The notes under the pieces were generated by a model that did not search any database, was not told where the DNA came from, and saw only the letters and a list, made by a program, of their open reading frames with translations. This document shows, one piece after another, positions 25,601 to 36,534 of a stretch of 64,000 nucleotides of DNA (the first letter of the stretch is position 1; every line of letters begins with the position of its first letter). The DNA comes from Dryas octopetala (lineage: Eukaryota; Streptophyta; Magnoliopsida; Rosales; Rosaceae), in assembly GCA_963921425.1 (NCBI GenBank), contig OY992838.1:3596001-3660000 (forward strand), written 5' to 3'. The position numbers were made by a program, and so were the translations under genes.

Positions 25601-27639
25601 CAAGTGGGACAACACAAGTCTAGTCAGAGTAACATAAGCTTCATTGATTTTCATGAAAATGATCACTATGAGAGCATCAGCTAGCCACCGACTTTTCCGA
25701 AAGCAAAAGCTTTGCTTACCCCACTCGGATTGCCTTCAACTTCTGCTTCTTACTATTTGTGTACTGGGAGTACTAAATGACTGATCGATTAAGTTTTCAA
25801 ATTGAAGCATCTATCATTTGGCCCAAAAAATGCAGAGAAACCAAGTCAGCACTAGCTCCCACCTCACCCAATTAAATGAATGTGACTCCCAATCATCCTT
25901 CCAAGAACTCTACAAGATGTTGTTGGACAATCAGAAAAACCCAAACGATTGGTTTGGTACATTTCGGATACATATAATTACTGGCAAGTGGCAAGTGGCA
26001 ACTCATAAATATTAGATAAAGTCGTATGTCTTTTCATTGTGGGTGTTTAAACTTTAAACTAAAGTTTATAAATTTACAACTCGGTACATACCACACAATC
26101 AATTTCCGTGCCGGCTTTACAAGATTTAGCCACAATTCAAAAACAAAAAAATATTATTTCTTATAAGTCAATAGTGGGACTGAAAATAAAATCGATTTCC
26201 ATTGAAGATCACCCACCCTCCTTAATTCCTTATGGGTTTTGGAAGCGACATGAAGCATGCACATGCACAAAAATATGGGCTCTTGTGAAGGGGTGTAGGA
26301 AAAGGAGCACCAAGGACCCGTGAGTAGACACGCCTGGGCTGCTTGGTTTTGGGTGTCAAGATTGAGTGGCTTAATTGGATTTCTCGCATAATGAAGCAAC
26401 CCCCACAGGCCCACGTACACCTCTGGTACTGAGTACATAATCAATATATATGGCAATATCATATATCATATATGTGCAAGTGCAATGGGGTTTAGCTAGG
26501 GTTTGTCAACAAGCTGATGAAAGACTTGTCGTGTTCAGTTTGAACATCTAGTCAACCAATTAATACTCATACTCCACTCCAAACCCAAGCAGGCATGACA
26601 TGTGCCTCCTCGACCCTTATCTCCATCACAATATATATTTTAGGATCCATATCACTTTGGCCTTTGGGCTTCCTGCGATGAACTTAATCATTGTATTTCG
26701 GATGACCTTTTTAATAGTGACTCACTCACTTCACAAGTACAATCTAATTTTTATTTTTATTTTTTTTAACAAAAGTATATATCTAAGAGTTAGGATTAGG
26801 TTACCTTTAAGTTTTGATTTCCTCCAATGAAAAAAATAATAATTTATGTTTATCAGATAATGTGGAAAACTGGTAATATTTTGCATATTCAAAATTTTGC
26901 AATGTTTTATTTATTTATTTGTTAGATATTTTATTTAATTCTAACAAGGATGATAGCATCATTTGTACGAACACATTATTTGATGAATTTAATAGGGTAC
27001 GTGAGATGTTATTCTTTTTATATTGGGTGTTAATAGTTTTGTAAATATGGGTGTGAAATTATGTAACAAAGCATAGTTTGAATGGTTGATTGTAAATTTT
27101 TTCTTGTTTGGGTGGTACATTGCAACAACCCCAATAGTTTGGGTGTGGTATTACCACAAAAAAGATCAAGGTACGACTTGAGTTATCCCAATGAAGGACT
27201 CGAAATACCCCTACAGTAATCCCTTGTATAAACTTTTAACTTTCTTTGTGTTCCTTTTTTATTTTTGTAGTGTTAATTAAATACCTTTTTGGTGATGACT
27301 GATGAGGTCGAAGCAGTCACGAAGGCCCTAATATTCATGATGCTGACTAGTGAAGAGCATACGGCCCCGTATCCAGTCTAGATACTAAGGCCCAGAACCA
27401 AGCCCATCCAAGTAACCATGAGCCCATGCCCAAAATTTATTTAATTTTTTAACGGCTCACGTGCGTGTCTTGCGGCGATTCGGTACGTCTCGGACAAAAC
27501 AACCGAGACGGAAAGGTGTCGACTTTGAAGTGATCCAAGCCTTGTTATTGTCCCGAAAAGCCAAATCGATTTTCTGAATCTCCGATCAAAACTCCGCATG
27601 CGTAGCTGATCAGAGAGACGCAGAGAGAGAGAGAGAGAG
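22691..27639. other. Long AT-rich interval without a supported gene
   Basis: Nearly 5 kb with only short, unsupported open frames. No tRNA or rRNA is recognisable. The last 200 bp are the probable promoter and 5' UTR of the first BCAT gene, including a GA microsatellite (about 27621-27640) directly before the start codon. Confidence 0.55.
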
Positions 27640-30600
27640 ATGGCTTCCAGCTTCGCAATTGCCCTCGCATTCGCATTACCAGCCTCAACAACTCTCAAGG
27701 CGAAGGCACTAATTAATTAAGCACTTAATTACTTCATAATCCTTTCGTCTGTTTTCATTTTTGTCTTTCACATTTTCTCAGAATATATTAAATTTGGTGT
27801 CCTGCTGATTTGATCAGATGTGTGTATTAATTGTGGCAGCTCCGACGACTTGCGCCGTCGTCTTCGCTCGGCTCAGTGACTTTCAGTACCGCCTCCACCA
27901 CAAGCCTCCGAGCCACTCCATCTCTATCTGATGCTTATGGGTACGGACGACCCTTAATTCACTCCCTTTTCTTTGTTGTTTAACTTGCATTTGAATAATT
28001 TTATAAATTAATATACATAGAATTGCTGTGAAGACTGGTATATATTTTCGAAATGCCTTGTCAATTCGATCTAAATTTGCTTTCGATTATGCTTCTGCTT
28101 TTTTTTTTTTTTAATCATGAATTATGCAAATGGTGCCCATTTTTTTCCCTCTGTTGTTTAACATAAATGTGTCCAATTTTTTTTTTCTCTTTCTTTTTTG
28201 GAACGAATAGGCAAACGTCTGAATTGCCTGATACAACTTGGGATAACCTTGGATTTGACAACCCTATGTCAACCGATTATATGTTTCTTATGAAGTGTTC
28301 CAAAGATGTAAACTTTTCAGAAGGTGGGTTACAACGTTTTGAAAGAATTGAATTCAACCCAGCAGCCTGTGTCTTGAACTATGGCCAGGTTAGTCTTCTG
28401 ATGAATGCCTGCTTAATTTAGTTCTCACTTTTCAATTTCAGGACCTGCTTTGAAATTTGGCACTATTCAGATTTTGATGGTTCAACTATGAAGTCTATGA
28501 TGCATTTGTTATGTTACAAACTTACAACATTAAGTTTGTACTTTACATTGTGCAATGTATGCTTATGACTGCGCCGCATATGTATGCGTGTATTTAAAAT
28601 CAATTTTTGTAAAGTTCCTTTTCTTTTCTATTCAGGGAATAATTGAAGATTTGAAAGCGTGCAAGAAGCTGGACAATTCTGTGTTACTATTTCGTCCAGA
28701 GGAAAATGGATTGCGGATGAGAATGGGTGCAGATCGCATGTGTATGCCTGCACCAACTGTTGAGCAGTTTGTGGAAGCTGTAAAAGTTACTGTATTGGCA
28801 AATAGACGTTGGGTAAAGCTACAATATGTTGTATTGCTATGAAAAGTTCTGTTTGCAGTATATTGTCTGGTCTAGTGATAGTGCTCAGTGCCTTACTATA
28901 GGTTCCCCCGCCAAATAAAGGCTTTCTACATATCCGACCACTACTTATGGGGAATGGACCTGTTCTTAATGTTACACCTGCTCCAGAATTCATCTTTCTG
29001 ATTTATGTTATTCCCATGGGGAACTATTTTAAGGTAGATTGTTTAATTTTTGTTAAAACTGATCTTTATTTTCATAAGGTATCTACTACTTTTTCAACTG
29101 TAACATAGTTTTCATTTCTTTGGTGGCAACAGGGGAGCTTGGAACCAATAGATTTGGTGGTTGAAAATGAAATACATCGTGCAGTCCTTGGTGGAGCTGG
29201 AAGTGTGAAAGCCATAGGAAATTATGCTGCGGTAAAACCTAAGTATTCACATAGAACTTAGTGGCTGTTTTTTTAGATATTAATTGGTCTTCCTATTGGT
29301 ACATTATGGTCAATTTGCATTCTGACTGTTGCATTCACAAAAAAACTAGAAAATCTAGCTAGGTTCAGATTATTGCAGTTTACTGTACATTGCTACCTTC
29401 GAAATATAGTCAAAGATGCGTTCATTGGTCGAGGGTTTATAGTACCTAGGTGCTTAACTTGATAAAGACTGATATGAAATCTATGAATTTTTTTTTTTTT
29501 TTCAACAGATTTTGAAGGCACAGGTGGAAGCTAAAGCAAGCGGATTCTCTGATGTTTTGTACCTTGATTCTGTTCACAATAGATATCTTGAAGAGACTTC
29601 CACTGCTAACATTTTTCTAGTGAAGGTACGTTCTGGCTTTTGGCTTTACCATAATATAAATGGTCGTGGGATTGTGAGGCTATATTATCTATTGGACCAT
29701 AGAAGGATTAATGTGTTTCACAAAAATGAACTTATATAGGATAAGATAATCTCCACTCCAGCTCTAGAAGGGACAATTTTGCCAGGCATTACACGTAGAA
29801 GTATAATTGAAATTGCTCGCAGCCATGGCTACAAGGTATGTATTTGAGGTGACAATCTGTGATGATTGGGTGGTAATTAATTCATTAAAGAAAATGTATT
29901 CTACTTGTATTATAGGTAGGTCTCTGAGTCTCTCCCTGCAATCCTTTATTTTTGTTTCTATAAATTTTGTCTGAAGAGGTACAATCTTTAATTTTTGTGG
30001 GCATCTTTTTATTTCCTTACTTCTATGGCTGTCATCAATCTGCAATGGTTTCAGCTGGAACCACATGCTAATGTCTAGCTTAATTGGATCAGGCCTTGTG
30101 ATTGGTATATAACCAGAGCATATCATGCATGTCTTGTTGCCAACTTCCAATCTTGGTTGGCTGCCTTTCTGACTGGTACTTTTTAACTTTTTTCCCCTTT
30201 AGATGGTAAGTTGTCATGTGCAGTGTGAGTTTTAATTATCATAAATAATACTGGTTGTTGAAAAACGTAAATTAACTTATGATGCAAGGAAGAAGATTAT
30301 GTTTATCTATATCAGAGTTTGTGTTATGCCCCAAATGTCCCGGGAAAATAGAGTATTTTGGGATATAATGCATGAGGATGCCCTTTTCTTGCAAGTTGGT
30401 TTTGAAAGAACAAGGTCTACTTATGTGCCATGACAGTTTGCAATGTAGAAGAAGCAGCCTTGTATACTATGTTTATCTTCTGATCAATGAGTTCACAGCA
30501 CTTACTCCACTTATATTTTCATGTTTCTAGGAATTCCACATGTTACTTTTTACTTGGTAAACTTTTTTAGCTTCATTCTCTATTCTTTTGAGTTCTGAAT

Positions 30601-31032
30601 CCCCACAGCTTTTCTGGGATTTACAAAGAGACCCCGAATACTCATTCAGGCCCTTGCATCCAATACCAGGTTGTGGAACGTCTTGTGTCAGTTGAGGAAC
30701 TGTTTGAAGCTGATGAAGTCTTCTGTACTGGAAATGCCGGTTGTTTATTACCTGTGGGCAGCATAACTTACATGGGTAAAAGGTGATTTTCTTATTTTGG
30801 CTCCCTGATTTGATGATATATATATATCCACTTGTCTTATGATGACCAGTGTGTGTGGTCATAATTTACATGGCTTTTATTAGCAAGTCCTAGACTTAAG
30901 ATTTCTCTTTGCAGGGTGTCTTACCAAAAACAAGGACTTGGTGGCGTGTCTCAGCAACTGTACCAGGCGCTTTCAAATATACAGATGGGTCTTGCAGAAG
31001 ACAAAATGGGTTGGACAGTAACCTTGAAGTAG
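27640..31032 (+). CDS. BCAT: Branched-chain amino acid aminotransferase, tandem copy 1
   Basis: Ten exons: 27640-27699, 27840-27940, 28211-28388, 28636-28812, 28902-29033, 29133-29231, 29509-29625, 29740-29835, 30670-30782, 30915-31032; 396 residues. Class IV PLP enzyme that interconverts Leu, Ile and Val with their 2-oxo acids. The Ser/Thr/Arg-rich N-terminus ([18 protein letters not shown]) looks like an organellar, probably plastid, transit peptide. The core starts at WDNLGF. The PLP lysine is in [10 protein letters not shown] (codon 29208-29210), and [13 protein letters not shown] and [12 protein letters not shown] are conserved. Two oddities: exon 1 can only be joined through a GC donor, and the phosphate-loop motif expected as CTGTA reads CTGNA (Asn codon 30733-30735), followed by an unusual GCLL. 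It could be active, altered or a decaying duplicate. It lies 1.8 kb upstream of copy 2 in the same orientation. Confidence 0.9.
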
Positions 31033-31470
31033 GAACTAAATTAAGGACAAAACTTCATTTGTGAATATTGACAGAATAATTTGTAGAATAAATAAACGTT
31101 GATGTAGCTTAAATATTTTAACTTCGCGTGATCCACATGTTAGATGCATAATGTATGGGGACAGTATTTTAAGTAGGAAGAATTTTGAATTGGAGTTCAT
31201 TATAGCTGGCGAGATATGATGGACCAACCCCCAGTAGCCTAGTCCTAACTTTTAATTGGTGCAAATAAATAGTGTAATAAATAAATAAAAGTCTAGCACT
31301 TGCAAATTTGCAATATGGGCTTATTCTGGCCCTTGGACCACGGTGACCGTACGTATCTGAACGACATGTAGTACGAGTCATGCCCAGTTCATGCATTTTC
31401 CCATCCACCAATCCGATTAGCTCTCTTCGTCTGATCTGACCTGGCATCCTCACCGTTGGAAGATTACGTG

Positions 31471-31527
<57 letters not shown>

Positions 31528-32194
31528 TTTTTAAATGTTTATTTTAAGGTAGTCAACTGTCTTTTCCATGACAAGTAGAAACCTAACACCGTTGCTCTAA
31601 AATATAGGCTAAATGACATTTTTTGTTCTTATAGTTTCACGGAATTTTCTTACTTTGGTCATATATTTTTTATTTTTTGTCATGTATTTTCTATATAATA
31701 GTAATTAAATCTAAATAATTAACATTTTTTAAATTGTTAATATTGACGAAAAATTCGACGTTAAAGCAAGTGCTTCGTACATGATTGTCATTTCAAATAT
31801 TTTAGTCCTCCTAGATGCTTATTTAAACTCTTATTTGTTATTTAACATATTCAGTTTGACATTGAAATTTTTTATTTTTCCTTACTGATTGCGTATAAGG
31901 GTGGATATAGACTTATATAAGTATCCAGGTGGAGTAAGATATCTAAAATGTCACTTACATGCGCATCGAAATTTTCATTTGCAATATAAATGAGATTAAC
32001 GATTTGAAATTAGTTACTATCTTTCAATACATAATTAAAATTACCAATATAAAAATAGAAATTTCATAACAGCACCTGGCAAAAAGTGTCGGCCCAAAAT
32101 AAACATAAGCAAAAACCCAATGCTAGAAAATACAATTTAAATGGTTGCGTGTCATTTGTATTCCTCCATGCCAATGGCATGGTATTATAATTTA
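31033..32194. other. Interval between the two BCAT genes, part 1
   Basis: Holds the 3' UTR of BCAT copy 1, a long TC microsatellite and AT-rich sequence. A degenerate stretch near 31600-31770 (with TTACTTTGGTCA and AATTCGACGT) resembles a stretch downstream of BCAT copy 2 and may be an old MITE. Confidence 0.55.
31473..31522. repeat. (TC)25 microsatellite
   Basis: An uninterrupted run of TC dinucleotides about 50 bp long, 440 bp downstream of the first BCAT gene. Confidence 0.97.
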
Positions 32195-32660
32195 GGCATA
32201 AATTTAATTTAGACACATAATTATATAAGCTATTTCAACGGGGTCCATGAACTTTAAAATATTTCAAATATACACTAGATCTATTATCTAAATTGAAAAA
32301 TGAATTTTTGTCCATTGATTCGTTGAGAGATCAGTTAAATGACAGCTTGGCTTTTGCTGACCGAGATTACTTGGCGATGTGGCGCTATCTCAGCAAACAT
32401 TTCTCGCCAAATGAGCGACACAGACCCACATTTCTCGCCAAACATTTCTTGGAAATGTATGCTGAGTTGGTGCCACGTCGCCAATTAATCCCCGTTAGCA
32501 AAAGTCAAGCTGACATTTAACTGATCTCTCAATAAATTGATGGACGGAATTTCATTTTTCAATTTACATAATAAATCAGGTGTATATTTGAAATATTTGA
32601 AAGTTCGTGGACCCCGTTGAAATAACATATATAGTTACGTGTCTAAATTGAATTTATGAC
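32195..32660. mobile_element. Mutator-like MITE with perfect 9-bp target duplication
   Basis: A 466-bp element with long terminal inverted repeats: left GGCATAAATTTAATTTAGAC, right (reverse complement) GTCATAAATTCAATTTAGAC. Pairing extends through GACACATAATTATATA and GTCCATGAACTTTAAA-like sequence, about 80 bp per arm. Perfect 9-bp direct repeats TATAATTTA flank it (32186-32194 and 32661-32669). The interior has a short open frame without homology that I recognise and no transposase. It sits about 200 bp upstream of BCAT copy 2, so it may be part of that promoter. Confidence 0.92.
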
Positions 32661-32869
32661 TATAATTTATTATTTTTCCCCTGCCCATCCTTCTCTGCAT
32701 TTTGACACTCTGTATTTGTATTGCCAACTCTCTCTGTCTGTCTCAGTCTTATCTCTTGCAATTCCAATTCAATCGCCTTGAATAGTGGATACTCTGTCTG
32801 ACTAGTCGTCATATTCAAGTGGATTGGTTGTTTGAGAAATTGAGAGGTCAAGGACGAACGAAATCAACC
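32661..32869 (+). promoter_or_regulatory. Probable proximal promoter and 5' leader of BCAT copy 2
   Basis: The 209 bp between the MITE and the start codon. It is CT-rich near 32700-32760, which fits a leader sequence; no TATA box can be assigned with confidence. Confidence 0.4.
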
Positions 32870-35604
32870 ATGATTCAAAGGACCACATGCTTTCAAAAAC
32901 TGGTTCGATCTCTTGGAGTTGGTTCTTCATCATCTTCATCATCCAAGGTTCATTATATTTCATTCAACCTTTGTTTTTATTTTCTTTTATTTTCTCTATA
33001 TTTTCCTTCCCTGCTCTGAAATAACCATCAATATAATACCTGGAGGCAATTAGAGAATGAAACTTGGGTTTTCCTCTGTTTTCTGATTACATGGGTTTTC
33101 CTCTGTTATTTTTAACTATATGAATATGTTATGTAACTTATGTTAGTTTCTTATTCAATAAGTAGCAGTCATATTTCTTGTTTCTGGTTTTATATTTGGC
33201 ACAATAAATTTGTTGACCCGAAAATATGTAGGGCCCTTGTAGAGTTACACATTTTTAAGTTTTTCTTTTAATGCTTAATATTCTGTGTACTGGTTTTTAC
33301 TCCACCATTAATGTACCCTTTTGTCATATTAGCAGCTTGGAGTTCACCGTTGCTTGGGATCATCTGCTGCATCTAATGCACAAGAAGCATGTGAACCATC
33401 TGTATACAGGTAGGTTGAGAATTTCTTCTATACCATTAAATGTTTTTAAGCACTGCTGGTCTGTGATGCACACATGTCTATGCATGTTTTTGATCTTTTC
33501 TGCATTGTTTGTACAGCAGTAATCATAGTAAGAATGAATATGCTGATGTGGATTGGGATAACCTTGGATTTGCTATAGTGCCAACTGATTACATGTACAC
33601 TATGAAATGTTCCAAAAATGGTGAATTTGAACAAGGCCAACTTAATCGATATGGTAATATTGAACTAAACCCTGCTGCTGGAGTTTTAAATTATGGACAG
33701 GTGATTAAGCTCCAGCCTTTAATTTCATCCTAAAAGATTCATATTGTTTCATGCTTAAATGTATAAAAAATAATTAGATTTGGAATAAACTCATTGTTGG
33801 GACTGTAATGTAAGCAGGGATTGTATGAAGGCACAAAAGCATACAGGAAAGAAAATGGGAATCTCCTTCTCTTTCGTCCGGACCAGAACGCAATCCGGAT
33901 GAGGATTGGTGCTGAAAGAATGTGCATGCCCTCACCCTCCATCGATCAATTTGTTGATGCTGTGAAGCAAATTTCTCAAGCTAACAAGTGTTGGGTAATC
34001 TTTGTTTTTAATTTGGCATTGGAAGCTTTGTTTGTTTCTGAGTTACTTCTCTTCCTGTGGTCTAGAATTTGTGTGTAAGTTACTTACAATTTTATAAATG
34101 TGTGCCACTGAAAACAGGTTCCTCCTCCAGGAAAAGGGTCTTTGTATATTAGGCCTCTACTTATAGGAAGTGGCCCGATATTGGGTTTGGCCCCAGCACC
34201 TGAATACACATTCCTTGTATATGCTTCCCCTGTCCGCAATTATTTCAAGGTTAGCAAGTCTTTTTCAATTTAAGCTTGCTGCACCAGCAGCTATGGAAGA
34301 TTTATATTCTTCATGTTCTTTTAAAAGGAGGGTTTTGCACCCTTGAACATATACGTCGAGGAGGAGTATGATCGTTCCTCTCGCGGTGGAGCCGGAGGTG
34401 TCAAAAGCATTACCAATTATGCTCCAGTAAGCAATTTTTCTCTCATAGAGTTCAAGTCTTGAAGAAGCTAATTTTGAATAAAGGTTAACTTTCATGGAAG
34501 TATAAGTGTGACTGTCACTGCCTGTTATAACTTGTCATTCATATGTAGGTTTTGAAGGCACTATCCAGAGCAAAAAACAGAGGATTTTCTGATGTATTAT
34601 ATCTTGACTCAGTAAATAATAAAAATCTAGAGGAGGTCTCTTCTTGCAACATTTTCATTGTGAAGGTACCATTAATTCAGCTTCTCTTTATAGTATATAT
34701 AAACGCTTACCAAGGTCTAAGCTGGCGTCTAATGTCTACTCTTTATCCGATGAATCGACTACACTGTCTTTTTTCTCCTGTCATGAATTTGATTGTTTTG
34801 TACCAAAAAACATTTTCCCTTAATCACCGCTCTTAGGTAACTTTCCCACTAAGTTATAGTTCTGTCTGTAAAATACCATGAAGTTATGGTTCTGTCTGCC
34901 ACCTTATACTATATATATTATTGTAACCATGAAGTTATGGTTCTGTACTTCTGTCTGTAAAATACCATGAAGGTCTCATCTCATGCATGTATTTTCCATT
35001 TTTAGGGCAATGTTATTTCAACTCCTGCTACAGCTGGGACTATCCTTTCAGGAGTTACTCGAAAAAGCATAATGGAAATCGCTCGTGATCACGGTTACCA
35101 GGTGATTGTAATAGCCGACTAAACTCTTTGGCCTCCAAAATGCAAACAGTTTTGTGATTTATAATATGACTATATTAAAACTTTGTAACTTATGATCTCT
35201 TACGAACATATTCTAACACTGCCTCCCCAACTGTGTGACAGGTCGAGGAACGTGCCATTCCAGTGGATGAATTGAAGGATGCAGATGAAGTATTCTGCAC
35301 AGGAACTGCTGTTGGTGTTGCTCCTGTGGGCAGCATTACATATCAGAACAAAAGGTGTGCTATTACATAGGATTAGGATCATCCAGATTCTTTTTTCCTT
35401 TTTTGTTTTTGAAAAAATAAAAATTATTAAAAATAACATTTAGCAATATTTTGATCTTACATTTGCTGCTGTAATTGACTGATATGCAGGATGGAATACA
35501 GAACAGGTGCTCACAGTGTATGTCCAGAACTGTACTCTACCCTCATAGGAATTCAAACGGGTCATATTGAGGATAAGAAAGGCTGGATTATTGAAATTGA
35601 ATGA
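32870..35604 (+). CDS. BCAT: Branched-chain amino acid aminotransferase, tandem copy 2
   Basis: Ten exons: 32870-32947, 33336-33409, 33517-33700, 33818-33994, 34118-34249, 34328-34426, 34549-34665, 35006-35101, 35242-35354, 35490-35604; 394 residues. From exon 3 on, intron positions and phases match copy 1, so the two are tandem duplicates. The N-terminus [18 protein letters not shown] (Arg/Lys/Ser, no acids) looks like a mitochondrial presequence, unlike copy 1. The PLP lysine is in [11 protein letters not shown] (codon 34403-34405). The phosphate loop is canonical, [29 protein letters not shown] and [12 protein letters not shown] are conserved. Family role: last step of Leu/Ile/Val synthesis in plastids or first step of their breakdown in mitochondria; this copy fits the latter better, by inference. 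The acceptor of exon 2 could also be three bases earlier (CAG repeat). Confidence 0.94.
34836..34975. repeat. Short direct repeats in BCAT copy 2 intron 7
   Basis: The phrase AAGTTATGGTTCTGT and its variant AAGTTATAGTTCTGT occur three times, and CTGTCTGTAAAATACCATGA twice, within about 130 bp. A recent local duplication in intronic DNA; no function is implied. Confidence 0.8.
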
Positions 35605-36534
35605 GAGCTCTTTAACCCACCTCAATCATTTCAAAATATTGCAGTGGGAATTAATAAGATGTACAAATTAAAGTCTCATCCATTCTTTACCAAGAAATAT
35701 GTACAGATTATTATGCAATTACCATTCACCCATTTATATAATATATCAGTTTCTTATAATTTTTTACTTATCATTCGATAATTAATAATCGACTAGTTAA
35801 AAACTTTTATGAATCAACTAATAAATTTAAAAAGGTCAAATTATATTTTTAGTCTATGTAATTTAAATCATTTTTTACTTTGGTCACGTAGTTTGTTATA
35901 TTTTCATAACAATTGCAATCAAGTCCAAAATATTTATCTCGTCTATTTTAAAGACAAAATTTCGACGTAGCACGCTAACTTCGTATATTCAAGTTTTTAG
36001 TACTAACTACTTAACCAGGAGAGAAAAGCAAAAAAGCACATCAATTCCTTGAAGAGCAAGAAGACTGAAAAAAGAAAAGAGCCATAATGAGTGTCTTCAA
36101 ACGAGTCAGTCACTGACTGACTGGCTAACTCGGCGACTTGATGTGTCTCGTCAAAGGTCTAATTCCATGCAGATACACATACATCATCATCATTACATTT
36201 TTCCTTCTCTCTTCTGCTTACCACTTTCTCAGAGGCACCAACCCCTCCTACCTTTTCTCTCAATCTCATCTGCTACCCATATTTCTCACTCTCACTGAAA
36301 CCTCCAAAGCGAAAAAGAAACCAAGGTGACCCATTTGTTCTGGTGGAGTTCCAAAACTCTGGGATTTCTTAGAGGGGTATGCTCTGTTTGTTTCTCTCTG
36401 TTTCCTGAGCTAATGAACGATCATCCTCACAAATAAAATTTCTATGTTTCTCATTTTATCTTGTAATTGTTAGGGGTTTTATTCTGGCGCTTCCTCTGCT
36501 TGTTGAGTTGAGTACACCAATACACCATTTCTGC
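35605..36534. other. BCAT copy 2 3' UTR, intergenic DNA and promoter of the GHKL gene
   Basis: Contains a degenerate stretch near 35830-35990 related to one at 31600-31770. From about 36015 on, the sequence is clearly homologous to that at about 44047-44600 upstream of the broken second GHKL copy (shared AAAAAGCACATCAATTCCTT and CATCTGCTACCCA segments). The promoter and 5' leader were therefore duplicated along with the gene. Confidence 0.7.

Noticed and set aside
32293..32520. 75-residue frame in the MITE
   Set aside because: Lies wholly inside the non-autonomous element; no transposase motif.
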